A stretch of 13,606 nucleotides of DNA from Phosphoribacter sp035448065. GTDB lineage: Bacteria; Actinomycetota; Actinomycetes; Actinomycetales; Dermatophilaceae. Positions 1 through 7,885 of the stretch are shown piece after piece; position 1 is the first letter of the stretch; the number at the start of each line of letters is the position of its first letter. The position numbers and the translations under genes are program-made. The notes beneath the pieces were generated by a model that made no database searches, had not been told where the DNA came from, and worked only from the letters and a program-made list of their open reading frames with translations. Where the stretch lies: NCBI GenBank assembly GCA_035448065.1, contig DAOTIG010000096.1, positions 1 to 13,606 on the forward strand, in the 5' to 3' direction.

Positions 1-65
1 TCAGTTGGTTAGAGCGTTCGCTTCACACGCGAGAGGTCGGGGGTTCGAGTCCCTTCACATCCACC
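1..65 (+). tRNA. tRNA-Val (anticodon CAC), 5' end cut off by the window
   Basis: Only the part from the D-stem onward is present. The D-arm ends with GAGC at 12-15. The anticodon stem is 17-21 paired with 29-33, and the loop TTCACAC at 22-28 puts anticodon CAC at 24-26, which reads GTG valine codons. The T-stem is 39-43 with 51-55, around the loop TTCGAGT at 44-50; two of its pairs are G-T. The acceptor 3' strand CACATCC at 56-62 is followed by discriminator A63 and CC. Base 66 is G, so CCA is not encoded in full here. The 5' acceptor strand, predicted GGATGTG, lies outside the window. The 3' end doubles as an integration site. Confidence 0.93.
44..65 (+). repeat. attL core: 3' end of tRNA-Val
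   Basis: This 22-base stretch covers the T-loop through the ACC end of the tRNA. It matches 13475-13496 at 21 of 22 positions; the difference is T55 here versus C13486. Similarity stops at base 66 (G here, A at 13497), which suggests this is the junction copy that rebuilt the tRNA gene on integration. Confidence 0.75.
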
Positions 66-126
66 GTCCGGAACTGCCGTCTGACCTGCCAAAACGCGGG
101 CACACTGTGCTTCGACGCAGCCACAT

Positions 127-147
127 GTGTCGGATACGTGTCGGATG
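127..147 (+). repeat. Left arm-type repeats (two GTGTCGGAT units)
   Basis: Two tandem units, GTGTCGGATAC at 127-137 and GTGTCGGAT at 138-146 followed by G, lie about 60 bases inside attL. The 21-base block is identical to 13324-13344 at the other end of the island, in the same orientation. Tyrosine integrases with an N-terminal arm-binding domain use short tandem sites like this on both sides of the core, so these are probably integrase arm sites. No protein-binding evidence is available from the sequence itself. Confidence 0.6.
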
Positions 148-327
148 GTTGCTCTCTGAAGCCAGATGACGAGCATGCTCATCGCCCCATGGACGATCCC
201 GAGGCTGCTCGTGCGGACCGACGACGACCACAGGTCAGCTGCCCCGGTTTGCCCGGATCCAGTAGTCGGCAGTGACGGACGGCGGGCACCTAGGGAGGTT
301 CGAGTCCAACCGGGGGATCGGGTTGAA

Positions 328-365
328 GGGCCTCTGAACTGCGGAGACGCTGGGGTCAGAGGCCC
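328..365. terminator. Perfect 10-bp hairpin, candidate terminator
   Basis: GGGCCTCTGA at 328-337 pairs perfectly with TCAGAGGCCC at 356-365, leaving an 18-base loop. On the plus strand it is followed by a pyrimidine-rich run (CTCTCCTTTCTT). On the minus strand it lies 116 bases beyond the stop of the leftward LLM gene, so it could end that transcript. The long loop and lack of a clean T-tract keep this tentative. Confidence 0.4.
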
Positions 366-480
366 CTCTCCTTTCTTGCAGCGGATATGCATCGTTCACG
401 GTCATGTACAGCGTCGATCGCCGACGTCGACCTCGAGCGAACACCAGAGGCCTGCACGGCTGGATCGCCGAGACTTCGCC

Positions 481-1410
481 TCAACCTCGGGGCGCGAGTT
501 CCTCCAGCACGCGCTCGGCGCGACGGAGCGCCTCGTCTGCCTGGATCTCGGGTGTTCCTACCCGGTGCGAGAGGTTGAGGTCGAGGAGGACCTCTGTGGC
601 GCCTTGACGGCCGAGCGCCTCGATGTCGGCAAGCAGCTGCCCCGCAGTCCCGTGGAAGGGCGCCCGCCGGGAGCCTGGGTCGTCGTCGAGGAGCTCGGGC
701 ACGACTCGGACGAGCATCCGCAGGGCGTCTGGGTCGCGATCGGCGTCCACCGCGCCGGCGCGGACGGTGTCGACGCACGATCGCAGCGTGCCGTGGTCGT
801 GGGCGCTGCTGGCGATCCAGCCTTGGGCGAGTCGCCCGGCTCGACGCAGTGCCGGTTCCGCGGTGCCGCCCACGAGCACCGGCGGGTGTGGGCGCTGCAC
901 CGGCACGGGGCTCAGGAAGGAACGCGGGACGGTGTAGAACTCGCCGGCGAACTCCGCGGGCTGCTGGGTCCACAGGACCTGGAGGCAGCGGAGGTACTCC
1001 TCGAAGCGGGCCCCGCGCCGCTCCATGGGCACCCCCGCGGCCACGTGTTCCTCGGGGAGCCAACCCATCCCCACGCCCACGGTGAGCCGCCCCCCGGATA
1101 CCACGTCGAGGGAGGCCATCGTCGAGGCCAGCAGGGCCGGCGCGGTGAAGGGGGCGCAGACGGTGGCCGTGCCGAGGCCGATCCGCTCGGTATGGCCGGC
1201 GGCGAGGGCGAGCGCCACCACTGGGTCGAGCACCCGGCGGTGCGACGGCCCGAGCCGGCCGTCCGCGGGCCAGAGGGTGCGCTGGTACGCCCATAGCGAC
1301 GCATAGCCGAGCTCCTCGGCCCGACGGGCGACGCGCACGACGGTGTCCCGCCCGGCCCAGGCGCCCGACACCGGGAGGCCGAAGCCCAGCAGTGGGCGGT
1401 CGGTCGTCAT
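481..1410 (-). CDS. LLM-class (luciferase-like) F420-dependent oxidoreductase
   Basis: A 309-residue protein of the bacterial luciferase-like monooxygenase fold, a TIM barrel that binds F420 or FMN. Family marks from the ATG at 1410 are LGFGLPV near the N-terminus, AEELGYASLWAYQR, the GVGMGWLPEE segment, the RFEEYLRCLQVLW helix, and RPHPPVLVGG before the C-terminal half. It resembles the actinobacterial subfamily usually called F420-dependent, but the substrate cannot be told. The frame stays open further upstream, but MTTDRPLLGF fits the usual family N-terminus and the extra residues do not look like protein. It is divergent from the response-regulator gene, with about 100 bases between the starts. 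Its stop lies 415 bases from the tRNA. F420 rather than FMN use is inferred from family and neighbours. Confidence 0.85.
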   Translation of the reverse strand: MTTDRPLLGFGLPVSGAWAGRDTVVRVARRAEELGYASLWAYQRTLWPADGRLGPSHRRVLDPVVALALAAGHTERIGLGTATVCAPFTAPALLASTMASLDVVSGGRLTVGVGMGWLPEEHVAAGVPMERRGARFEEYLRCLQVLWTQQPAEFAGEFYTVPRSFLSPVPVQRPHPPVLVGGTAEPALRRAGRLAQGWIASSAHDHGTLRSCVDTVRAGAVDADRDPDALRMLVRVVPELLDDDPGSRRAPFHGTAGQLLADIEALGRQGATEVLLDLNLSHRVGTPEIQADEALRRAERVLEELAPRG

Positions 1411-1476
1411 CCGCCCACTGTGGCAGCCGCGGGGCTCGGGGGTTCTCAACGGAGCCACAACAGCGGCGGAGGGGCC

Positions 1477-1511
1477 GTGACCTTCCCCGGCCGTTGTGGT
1501 ACCCATCACGG
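1477..1511 (+). promoter_or_regulatory. Candidate leaderless promoter of the two-component operon
   Basis: GTGACC at 1477-1482, a 17-base spacer and TACCCA at 1500-1505 place a transcription start exactly on the GTG at 1512, which has no convincing ribosome-binding site. The -10 box is not ideal because its sixth base is A. A 7-base inverted repeat, CCACAAC at 1455-1461 and GTTGTGG at 1493-1499, frames this region and could be an operator for the divergent pair. Confidence 0.33.
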
Positions 1512-2246
1512 GTGAGCCAGACCGCCCGCGAGCGGGCCGCCGACACCAAGGCCCCGGTGGTCCTCGTGGTCGACGACGACGAGGCCATCCGCACGGTCGT
1601 GCGCTGGCAGCTCGACTACGCCGGCTTCCGGGTGGTCGAGGCCGACGACGGGCCTTCGGCCCTGCGCCGCATCCGCGACGACCACCCGGCGCTGGTGGTG
1701 CTCGACCTCTCGCTGCCGGGCCTCGGCGGCCTGGACGTGCTGCGTGCGGTGCGGGGTGGTCGGACCGGGCGCACCGACATCCCGGTCATCGTGCTGTCCG
1801 GCCGCAGCGGTGAGACCGACCGCATCGTCGGGCTGGACCTGGGCGCCGATGACTACCTCATCAAGCCGTTCTCGCCCGGTGAGCTCGCTGCGCGCATCCG
1901 CTCGGTGCTGCGGCGCTCCGCCCCGGAGGCCGCGGGGGCGGCCCACGTGATCGGCGACCTGTGCGTCGACACTGCATCCCGGCGTGTGCTGCGCGGCGGG
2001 GAGGAGGTCGAGCTCACCCCGAAGGAGTTCGACCTCGTGGCGTTCCTTGCCGCGCACCCACGCCAGGTTTTCACCCGCGGCCAGCTGCTCGAGAAGGTGT
2101 GGAACTCCTCGTCGGAGTGGCTCGGGGAGGCGACCGTGACCGAGCACGTGCACCGGCTGCGGCTGAAGCTGGAGCAGGACCCGTCTCGACCGCGGGTGCT
2201 GCGCACTGTCCGGGGCATCGGCTACCAGCTCGTGGACGACGGATGA
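1512..2246 (+). CDS. OmpR/PhoB-family DNA-binding response regulator
   Basis: A 244-residue two-component response regulator. The receiver domain (about 16-132) has the acidic cluster D21-D22-D23, phospho-acceptor D65 in LVVLDLSLPG, S97 and the conserved K119 in YLIKPF. The C-terminal winged helix (about 145-243) ends with the typical VRGIGYQLV. The GTG at 1512 is chosen because it gives a short N-terminal lead before the first strand; upstream codons are open but not protein-like. The stop overlaps the start of the kinase gene in an ATGA, so the two are translationally coupled and surely cognate. It is expected to bind DNA when phosphorylated. Targets are unknown; the coupled fbiD and the divergent LLM gene are obvious candidates. 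Confidence 0.93.
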   Translation: MSQTARERAADTKAPVVLVVDDDEAIRTVVRWQLDYAGFRVVEADDGPSALRRIRDDHPALVVLDLSLPGLGGLDVLRAVRGGRTGRTDIPVIVLSGRSGETDRIVGLDLGADDYLIKPFSPGELAARIRSVLRRSAPEAAGAAHVIGDLCVDTASRRVLRGGEEVELTPKEFDLVAFLAAHPRQVFTRGQLLEKVWNSSSEWLGEATVTEHVHRLRLKLEQDPSRPRVLRTVRGIGYQLVDDG

Positions 2247-3958
2247 GCACCGCCGAACTCCCCGGGGTGGACGCGCCGGTCCTCGGCCCGGACGACGCCC
2301 GGGACATGCTCGACCGGCAGACCGAGGTGCTCGAGCTGATCGCGGCCGCCGCCCCGCTGCACGACGTGCTCGCCGAGATCCTCAGTTCGCTGGAGCGGCT
2401 GATCCCCGGAGCCCGCTGCTCGGTGCTGCTCCTCGACCGGGAGCGTCGCACGCTGCACCACGGCGCCGCTCCGAGCCTGCCGGTCGCCTACGTGGCCGCC
2501 ATCGACGGGCTCGCCATCGGCGACCACGCCGGCTCCTGCGGCACCGCGGCTGCGCTCAACACCGCGGTGGTGACCGCCGACGTGCGCACCGACCCTCGGT
2601 GGGTCCAGTACCGGGCCCACGCGGAGTCGGCCGGCTTGCGGAGCTGCTGGTCCACCCCGATCCAGGGACGTGACGGGATGCCGGTGGGGACCTTCGCGGT
2701 GTACCACGACACACCGCACCGGCCGTCGGGACGCGAGCAGTTGCTCGTCGACCGGTTCACCCATCTGGCCTCCGTGGCGATCGAGCACGCCGGCCTCGTT
2801 GGCGACCTCGTGGCCAGCGAGGAGCGCTTTCGCCGGTCGTTCGACGACAACTCGCTGGGCATGGCCCTCGTCGGTCTCGACCGCCGGATCGCCCGCTGCA
2901 ACACCGCCCTGGCGTCGCTTGCGCGCGGGCGCACCGGGCTGGTCGGCGCAGGGCTCGCCGACGTCGTGACTCCCCGCGAGGGGTCGCTCGACGCACGGCT
3001 GGACGAGCTCCACCCCGACGGCGCCGCGCCGGTGGTCTTCGAGGCGCTGCTGCGCCCCCAGGGCCACCGCGACGTCGAGGTCGAGGTGACGGTCTCGCTC
3101 CTCCACGACCGCGAGGGCGACCCCGCGCAGTACGTGGTGAACGTCTTCGACCTGACCGAGCGCCGAGCCGCCGAGCGGCACCGGCGCGCCCGGCTGGAGG
3201 CGGAGACGGCGCGCCGGACGGCCGAGGAGCACTCACGCGCCAAGTCGGACCTGCTGGCCGCCGTCGGGCACGAGGCGCGGACCCCGATCCAGGCCATCGT
3301 CGGCTTCGCCGAGCTGCTCGGCACCCTCGACCTCGACGAGGCCCGCCGCCAGGAGGCGCTGGACCGCATCAGCGCCGCGGCCGGCCACGTGATGGACCTC
3401 CTCGCCGACGTGCTCGACCTCAGCCGCATCGAGGCCGGCGCGCTCCCGCTCGCCGTCGAGCGGGTGGTCGTCGGCGAGGTGGTGGCTGAGGTCTTCGGCC
3501 TCCTGTCGACGAAGGCGGAGCAGCGGCGCGTCGAGCTCTCGCACGACGTCGCCGACGAGACCGTGCTCGCCGACCGTCGCCGGCTGCGGCAGGTGCTGCT
3601 CAACCTGGTCGGTAACTCCATCCGGCACGGCCGGCCGGGCGGCCACGTCACGGTGCGGTCGGGCCTGACGAGCGACCGCGGCTGGGTGGTGACGTACGTC
3701 GACGACGATGGGCCCGGCATCCCTCACGACTTGATCCCGCGGGCCTTCACCGCGTTCGCCCGCCCGAAGCGCCCTGCCGCACAGCGCGGTTCGCGCATCG
3801 ACGGTGAACCCGGGGCAGACGAGGGCATCGGGCTCGGGCTCGGCCTGGCGCACGGGCTGGCGGAGGCGATGGGCGGCGAGCTGTCGGTGGGCCGATCCCG
3901 GCCCGATGGCACCTCGATGGTGCTGCGACTGCCCACCGGGAAAGCAGACGCCCGGTGA
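2243..3958 (+). CDS. Soluble hybrid-sensor histidine kinase (GAF-PAS-HisKA-HATPase)
   Basis: A 571-residue sensor kinase with no membrane segment, so it should sense a cytoplasmic signal. A GAF domain spans about 22-180 (SVLLLDRERR, GSCGTAA, STPIQGRDG, GTFAVYH) and a PAS domain about 193-312, leading into a short helix. The HisKA box is GHEARTPIQA with H343, where the usual SHELRTPL is altered but the phosphorylatable His and the RTP are kept. The ATPase domain shows the N-box (LNLVGNSIRHG), the G1 box (DDDGPGIP) and a glycine-rich G2 box (GIGLGLGLAHG). The start overlaps the regulator's stop (ATGA) and the stop overlaps the fbiD start (GTGA), so all three are one translationally coupled unit. 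GAF/PAS ligands could be haem, flavin, a nucleotide or other small molecules; nothing in the sequence decides. Confidence 0.92.
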   Translation: MSTAELPGVDAPVLGPDDARDMLDRQTEVLELIAAAAPLHDVLAEILSSLERLIPGARCSVLLLDRERRTLHHGAAPSLPVAYVAAIDGLAIGDHAGSCGTAAALNTAVVTADVRTDPRWVQYRAHAESAGLRSCWSTPIQGRDGMPVGTFAVYHDTPHRPSGREQLLVDRFTHLASVAIEHAGLVGDLVASEERFRRSFDDNSLGMALVGLDRRIARCNTALASLARGRTGLVGAGLADVVTPREGSLDARLDELHPDGAAPVVFEALLRPQGHRDVEVEVTVSLLHDREGDPAQYVVNVFDLTERRAAERHRRARLEAETARRTAEEHSRAKSDLLAAVGHEARTPIQAIVGFAELLGTLDLDEARRQEALDRISAAAGHVMDLLADVLDLSRIEAGALPLAVERVVVGEVVAEVFGLLSTKAEQRRVELSHDVADETVLADRRRLRQVLLNLVGNSIRHGRPGGHVTVRSGLTSDRGWVVTYVDDDGPGIPHDLIPRAFTAFARPKRPAAQRGSRIDGEPGADEGIGLGLGLAHGLAEAMGGELSVGRSRPDGTSMVLRLPTGKADAR

Positions 3959-4656
3959 CCACGGTGACCGCCGTCATGCCGGTGAAGCGGCTCGGGGCGG
4001 CCAAGTCGCGTCTGGAGCTCCCTGACGCCCGGCGGCGCGCCCTGGCCCTCGCGTTCGCCGTCGACACCGTCACCGCAGTGGCGGCCTCGCCCATGGTCGG
4101 CGACGTCGTCGTCATCACCTCCGACCCCGTCGTCGCATGGCACCTGCGTCGCCTCCCGGTGCGTCTGGTGCCCGACGAAGGCGGTGGGCTGGATGCCGTG
4201 GTGCGCGACGGCACCCGCGTCGCGTCGTCGTGGCGACCGGGGTCGGGCGTGGCGGTGTTTCCCGCCGACCTGCCCTGCCTGCGCCCGGCCGACGTCACCG
4301 ACGTGTTGACCCGGGCGGCCGTCGCGCCCGCGACCTTCGTGCCCGACCGCTCGGGCACCGGCACGACGGCGGTCGTGCACCAGCCGGGGTCGGTGCCCGC
4401 GACGGGCTACGGGCCGGGCTCGGCACGCCGGCACCTCGCCCTCGGGCTGCTGGCCCTGCCCGAGGCCCCTGCCGGCGCGCGGCACGACGTCGACACGCTC
4501 GCCGACCTGGAGGCCGCACGGCGGCTCGGGGTGGGGGTGCGGACCGCCGCGGTGCTCGAGACTGCCGAGCCCGCGGTGGCGGCCGGGGTGGCGGCCGGGG
4601 TGACGGACCCGGGGGAGGGGGCGCTCAGGCCTCCTCGCTGGCAGCCCACCCCGTGA
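3955..4656 (+). CDS. fbiD: FbiD/CofC-type phosphoenolpyruvate (or 2-phospholactate) guanylyltransferase
   Basis: A 233-residue nucleotidyltransferase of coenzyme F420 biosynthesis. In mycobacteria FbiD joins phosphoenolpyruvate to GTP, forming the activated intermediate that FbiA condenses with the deazaflavin Fo; archaeal CofC uses 2-phospho-L-lactate. Family marks are VMPVKRLGAAKSRL at the N-terminus, VITSDPVV, DEGGGLDAVV, FPADLPCLRP, the PDRSGTGTTAV segment, and the C-terminal HDVDTLADLEAA. The GTG start overlaps the kinase stop (GTGA), giving the expected N-terminal first strand. About 25 alanine/glycine-rich residues at the end are extra. Its 3' end overlaps the convergent PPOX gene by 32 bases. 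fbiA, fbiB and fbiC are not in the window. Function is firm; coupling to a two-component system is unusual. Confidence 0.92.
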   Translation: MTTVTAVMPVKRLGAAKSRLELPDARRRALALAFAVDTVTAVAASPMVGDVVVITSDPVVAWHLRRLPVRLVPDEGGGLDAVVRDGTRVASSWRPGSGVAVFPADLPCLRPADVTDVLTRAAVAPATFVPDRSGTGTTAVVHQPGSVPATGYGPGSARRHLALGLLALPEAPAGARHDVDTLADLEAARRLGVGVRTAAVLETAEPAVAAGVAAGVTDPGEGALRPPRWQPTP

Positions 4657-5056
4657 CGCCGACGATGCGGCACACCAGCACCCGGTGGAACGGCTTGTCG
4701 GCGTACTGCGGCACGGTGTGCGCCAGGCGGTCGGCGAGGGCGTCGATGACGTGCCGGGGCGGGTCGGGCACGTGCTCCAGCTGCGCCCGGGCCCACCACA
4801 GCCGCGACCAGTCCTCGGTCTCCCACCACTCTACGAGCAGCGAGCCGCGCGGGTCGGCGGCGAGGTTGTCCTCGCGCTGCAGCCGGGATGCCCGCTTGGG
4901 CTTCACCGTGTCGATGGGCACCCCGACGTAGTCGTCGTCGCTCACGGCGAACACGACGGGCTGGGGGTCGGGGCCGCGCTCGGGGTGCAGCGTGCACAGC
5001 ACCCCGTGCACCTGGCCGGCCAGGCGTCGGCGGGCCTCGTCGGCGGACAGCCTCAT
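4625..5056 (-). CDS. PPOX-class F420-binding protein (Rv0121-like)
   Basis: A 143-residue split-barrel protein of the pyridoxamine-phosphate-oxidase-like superfamily. It belongs to the branch typified by mycobacterial Rv0121c, which is annotated as F420-binding. Supporting segments are PVVFAVSDDDYVGVPID, KPKRASRLQREDNLAADPR, and SLLVEWWETEDWSRLWWARA, the last being the subfamily hallmark. The ATG at 5056 is preceded by a good ribosome-binding site (AGGGAGG on the minus strand, 5063-5069). The physiological substrate of this subfamily is not established; relatives reduce or bind F420 and small conjugated compounds. It is convergent with fbiD and overlaps its last 32 bases, so the two transcripts must run into each other. 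Confidence 0.88.
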   Translation of the reverse strand: MRLSADEARRRLAGQVHGVLCTLHPERGPDPQPVVFAVSDDDYVGVPIDTVKPKRASRLQREDNLAADPRGSLLVEWWETEDWSRLWWARAQLEHVPDPPRHVIDALADRLAHTVPQYADKPFHRVLVCRIVGVTGWAASEEA

Positions 5057-5189
5057 TGGGGTCCTCCCTAACGGGGTCGGCAGGGGTGGGCGACCGTGGA
5101 CCCGTCACGCTACGACGGCTTTCTCACCGTCGGATCAACGCGGGCGGGAGCGCCTTGACGTCGAGGTCGAGGGCGGAGAGGTTGGCCGC

Positions 5190-6731
5190 ATGAACCTGGC
5201 GACCTGGGTCGAGCGCAACGGACGGCGACGGCGTGACGCGCCCGCCCTGGCGGTGGGGGACGAGGTGCACGCCACGTGGGCGCAGTTCGCCGAGCGTGTC
5301 GCCGGAGCGGCGACCGGCCTGCGCGACCGCGGCCTGGCCCCCGGCGACCGCGTCGCAATCCTCATGCGCAACCGGCCCGAGTACCTCGAGGCACAGTTCG
5401 CCGCCTGGCACGCGGGGCTGGTCGCGGTGCCGGTGAACGCGCGGCTGCACCGGGAGGAGATCGCCTACGTTCTGGGCCACAGCGGCACGAGCCTCGTGCT
5501 CACCGACGAGGAGCACCTCGACGACGTCGGCCCGCTGCAGGAGAGCGTGGAGTCGGTGCGGTCGGTGGTGGTCGTCCCGGGTCCGGGGTGGGACGCGCTC
5601 CTCGGCGCAGACGCAATGCCCCTGGTGGACCGTGCCGCGGACGACCCGGCCTGGCTCTTCTACACGAGCGGCACCACCGGACGCCCGAAAGGGGCGACCC
5701 TCACCCACGGCAACCTGCTCATGGCCTCGCTCAGCTACTACGCCGACATCGGGCCGGTCGCGGAGGAGGACTGCGTGCTGCACGCGGCGCCGCTCTCGCA
5801 CGGTTCCGGCCTCTACGGCCTGCCCCACGTCGCCAAGGGAGCGGCGAGCGTGTTCCCGGCATCCGGCGCCCTCGACGGCCCGGAGCTGCTCACTCTGCTC
5901 GCGCGCTGGCGCGGCATGTCCTTCTTCGCCGCGCCGATCATGGTCACGCGGCTCGCCGGCGACCCGGCCCTCGCCGGTGCCGACCTCTCGGGGCTGAAGA
6001 CGATCATCTACGGCGGCGCCCCCATGTATCTCGCCGACCTCGAGCAGGCGCTGGAGACGTTCGGCCCGCGCCTGGCCCAGATCTACGGGCAGGGCGAGAC
6101 GCCGATGACGATCACCGGCCTGTCGATGGCCGACCACGCCGACCGGGACCACCCCCGATGGCGCGCACGGATGCAGGGCGTGGGGTTCCCCCGCACCGAC
6201 GTCGAGGTGCGGGTCGTCGACCTGGACGACGGCGAGCTTCCCCCCGGGGAGGCCGGCGAGGTCGTCGTGCGCGGGCGGGTGGTCATGGCGGGCTACTGGG
6301 ACCAGCCGGAGGAGACCGCCGAGACGATGCGCGGTGGTTGGCTGCACACCGGCGACGTCGGCAGCTTCGACGACGACGGGTTCCTCACCCTCCACGACCG
6401 CTCGAAGGACCTCATCATCAGCGGCGGGATGAACATCTACCCCCGCGAGGTGGAGGAGGCTCTGATGACGCACCCGGGTGTGCGCTCGGTCGCCGTCGTC
6501 GGCCGGTACGACCCGGAGTGGGGCGAGGCGGTGGTGGCGTTCGTGGTGCCCGACGACCCGGCCCCCACCGCCGCCGACCTCGACCGCACCTGCCTCGACC
6601 GCATCGCTAGGTACAAGCGCCCCAAGGAGTACCACTTCGTCGAGGCGCTGCCCACGAACAACTACGGCAAGGTGCTCAAGCGCGAGCTGCGGCAACGCTT
6701 CACGGACGGGCCGCCCACGCAGCAGCGTTGA
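5190..6731 (+). CDS. AMP-dependent acyl-CoA synthetase/ligase
   Basis: A 513-residue member of the ANL superfamily, which activates a carboxylate with ATP to an acyl-adenylate and then forms the CoA thioester. Motifs are the phosphate loop YTSGTTGRPKG at residues 158-168, YGQGETP as the A5 region, GWLHTGDVG with the ribose-binding Asp, the hinge DRSKDLIISGGMNIYP, and the catalytic C-terminal lysine K494 in NNYGKVLKREL. The set is complete, so it should be active. The ATG at 5190 has a GGGCGGAGAGG element 8 bases upstream; the frame is open further upstream but not protein-like. The substrate cannot be read from sequence; fatty, aromatic or cyclohexane-type acids are all possible. It is divergent from the PPOX gene, and the next LLM gene follows after 128 bases. 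Confidence 0.93.
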   Translation: MNLATWVERNGRRRRDAPALAVGDEVHATWAQFAERVAGAATGLRDRGLAPGDRVAILMRNRPEYLEAQFAAWHAGLVAVPVNARLHREEIAYVLGHSGTSLVLTDEEHLDDVGPLQESVESVRSVVVVPGPGWDALLGADAMPLVDRAADDPAWLFYTSGTTGRPKGATLTHGNLLMASLSYYADIGPVAEEDCVLHAAPLSHGSGLYGLPHVAKGAASVFPASGALDGPELLTLLARWRGMSFFAAPIMVTRLAGDPALAGADLSGLKTIIYGGAPMYLADLEQALETFGPRLAQIYGQGETPMTITGLSMADHADRDHPRWRARMQGVGFPRTDVEVRVVDLDDGELPPGEAGEVVVRGRVVMAGYWDQPEETAETMRGGWLHTGDVGSFDDDGFLTLHDRSKDLIISGGMNIYPREVEEALMTHPGVRSVAVVGRYDPEWGEAVVAFVVPDDPAPTAADLDRTCLDRIARYKRPKEYHFVEALPTNNYGKVLKRELRQRFTDGPPTQQR

Positions 6732-6859
6732 GCAAACCATGATGACGGCGCCCCTTGTCGAGGCCCTCGCCCCCTGTGTTGTCTACCTCACAAGGGCCTG
6801 ACGGAAACGCAGTACCACCCCACCGGCCCGGCCACGACCGCCCCGAGGAGATGTGACCG

Positions 6860-7846
6860 ATGAAGCTCGCCCTCTACCTGCCCACCTTCCGCAACCACGT
6901 CACGGTCCAGGAGCTCGCGGACCTCACCGACCTCGCGGAGGAGCTCGACTTCGACTCCGTGTGGACCCTCGACCGGGTCGTCGTCCCCGAGGCGTCCGAC
7001 CGCGGCGAGCTGCAGTACTCCTTCGGCATGATGAAGGAGTTCCCGACGCAGCTGCCGGTCGAGTCGCGGGGCAAGTGGTTCCAGGGATGGCCCCTGCTGC
7101 CCTGGCTCGCCGCCCGCACCGAGAAGGTGCGCATCGGCATGAGCATCACCAACACTCCGTTCCGCGGCCCCGGGGTGTTCGCCGCGGAGTGCGCCACCAT
7201 CGACCAGCTCTCGAACGGCCGCCTCAACGTCGGCATCGGGTCGGGGTGGATGCCGGAGGAGTTCGCCGCCGCGAGCGCCGCCGACAAGTTCCCCCGCCGG
7301 CACGCACACGTGCGCGAGACCATCGAGATCTGCAAGGGCATCTGGACCAACGACCTCTTCGAGTACCACGGGGAGTTCGCCGACTTCGAGCCCTGCGGCT
7401 TCGGGCACAAGCCGGTCCAGTCGCCGCACCCGCCCATCTACTTCAGCGGCCTGCGCGACCCCAAGCGCTCCGCCAACCGCGTGGCGAAGTACGGACTCGC
7501 CGGCTGGATCGGCATCCAGGACACTCCCCGCGAGTTCACCGAGTGGCGCACCGCCATCGCCCGGGAGCTGGAGGCGCTCGGCAAGTCCATCGACGACCTC
7601 GACATGTGCAGCATGATCTGGTTCACCATCACCGACACCGAGGTCGACCAGAGCGACAACGGCAAGGTCTCGAACATCCTCGTGGGCACGGCCGACCAGA
7701 TCACCGACATGCTCAAGCGGTACAAGGAGGCCGGTCTCACGATGCCGCTGCTGTGGCCGCCGTTCGCCGACGTGCCGGTCTCCAAGACGCTCGACGACCT
7801 CAAGCGGCTCAAGGAGGAGATCATGCCGAAGGTCGACGCCTCCTGA
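6860..7846 (+). CDS. LLM-class (luciferase-like) oxidoreductase, probably F420-dependent
   Basis: A 328-residue TIM-barrel oxidoreductase. It starts MKLALYLPTF and has the usual family helices (ELADLTDLAEELDFDSVW), the ARTEKVRIG strand, GIGSGWMPEEF near residues 124-134, the RETIEICKGIW helix, and SPHPPIYFSG before the C-terminal part. A GAGGAG ribosome-binding element lies at 6843-6848. It is only distantly like the leftward LLM protein at the left end, so the two are not a recent duplication. It opens a close run of three rightward genes: 39 bases separate it from the EamA transporter, whose stop overlaps the fgd start. That position next to Fgd, which makes F420H2, supports use of F420H2, though FMN cannot be excluded. 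Substrate unknown. Confidence 0.86.
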   Translation: MKLALYLPTFRNHVTVQELADLTDLAEELDFDSVWTLDRVVVPEASDRGELQYSFGMMKEFPTQLPVESRGKWFQGWPLLPWLAARTEKVRIGMSITNTPFRGPGVFAAECATIDQLSNGRLNVGIGSGWMPEEFAAASAADKFPRRHAHVRETIEICKGIWTNDLFEYHGEFADFEPCGFGHKPVQSPHPPIYFSGLRDPKRSANRVAKYGLAGWIGIQDTPREFTEWRTAIARELEALGKSIDDLDMCSMIWFTITDTEVDQSDNGKVSNILVGTADQITDMLKRYKEAGLTMPLLWPPFADVPVSKTLDDLKRLKEEIMPKVDAS

Positions 7847-7885
7847 CCCACCTCCTGACCCGCGCGACGCCGAGGAGCCCGACGC

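Larger units (their letters stand above)
66..480. other. Non-coding left end of the island
   Basis: I see no convincing gene between the tRNA and the stop codon of the leftward LLM gene. The stretch holds the arm-type repeats (127-147), a tRNA T-arm-like fragment GGTTCGAGTCC at 297-307 without a recognisable cloverleaf around it, and a strong hairpin at 328-365. Open frames across it have no recognisable protein signature. It is likely attachment-site DNA plus transcription-termination sequence. Confidence 0.5.

Noticed and set aside
252..319. A possible second tRNA around the GGTTCGAGTCC fragment
   Set aside because: Only the T-loop is convincing. I could not fold a D-arm, an anticodon arm with a sensible loop, or an acceptor stem at the right spacing.
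166..1296. Plus-strand open frame (376 residues) opposite the leftward LLM gene
   Set aside because: No motif and a composition typical of the antisense of a high-GC gene; the LLM protein on the other strand is clear.
5124..6740. Minus-strand open frame (538 residues) opposite the acyl-CoA synthetase
   Set aside because: Same shadow composition, no recognisable domain, and the opposite strand holds a complete ANL enzyme.
6761..6799. Inverted repeat AGGCCCT/AGGGCCT between the acyl-CoA synthetase and the LLM gene as a terminator
   Set aside because: A 7-base stem with a 25-base loop and no T-tract is too weak to support termination.
481..7846. The two LLM genes as a recent tandem duplication
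   Set aside because: They share only general family motifs; lengths, N-termini and C-terminal halves differ clearly.
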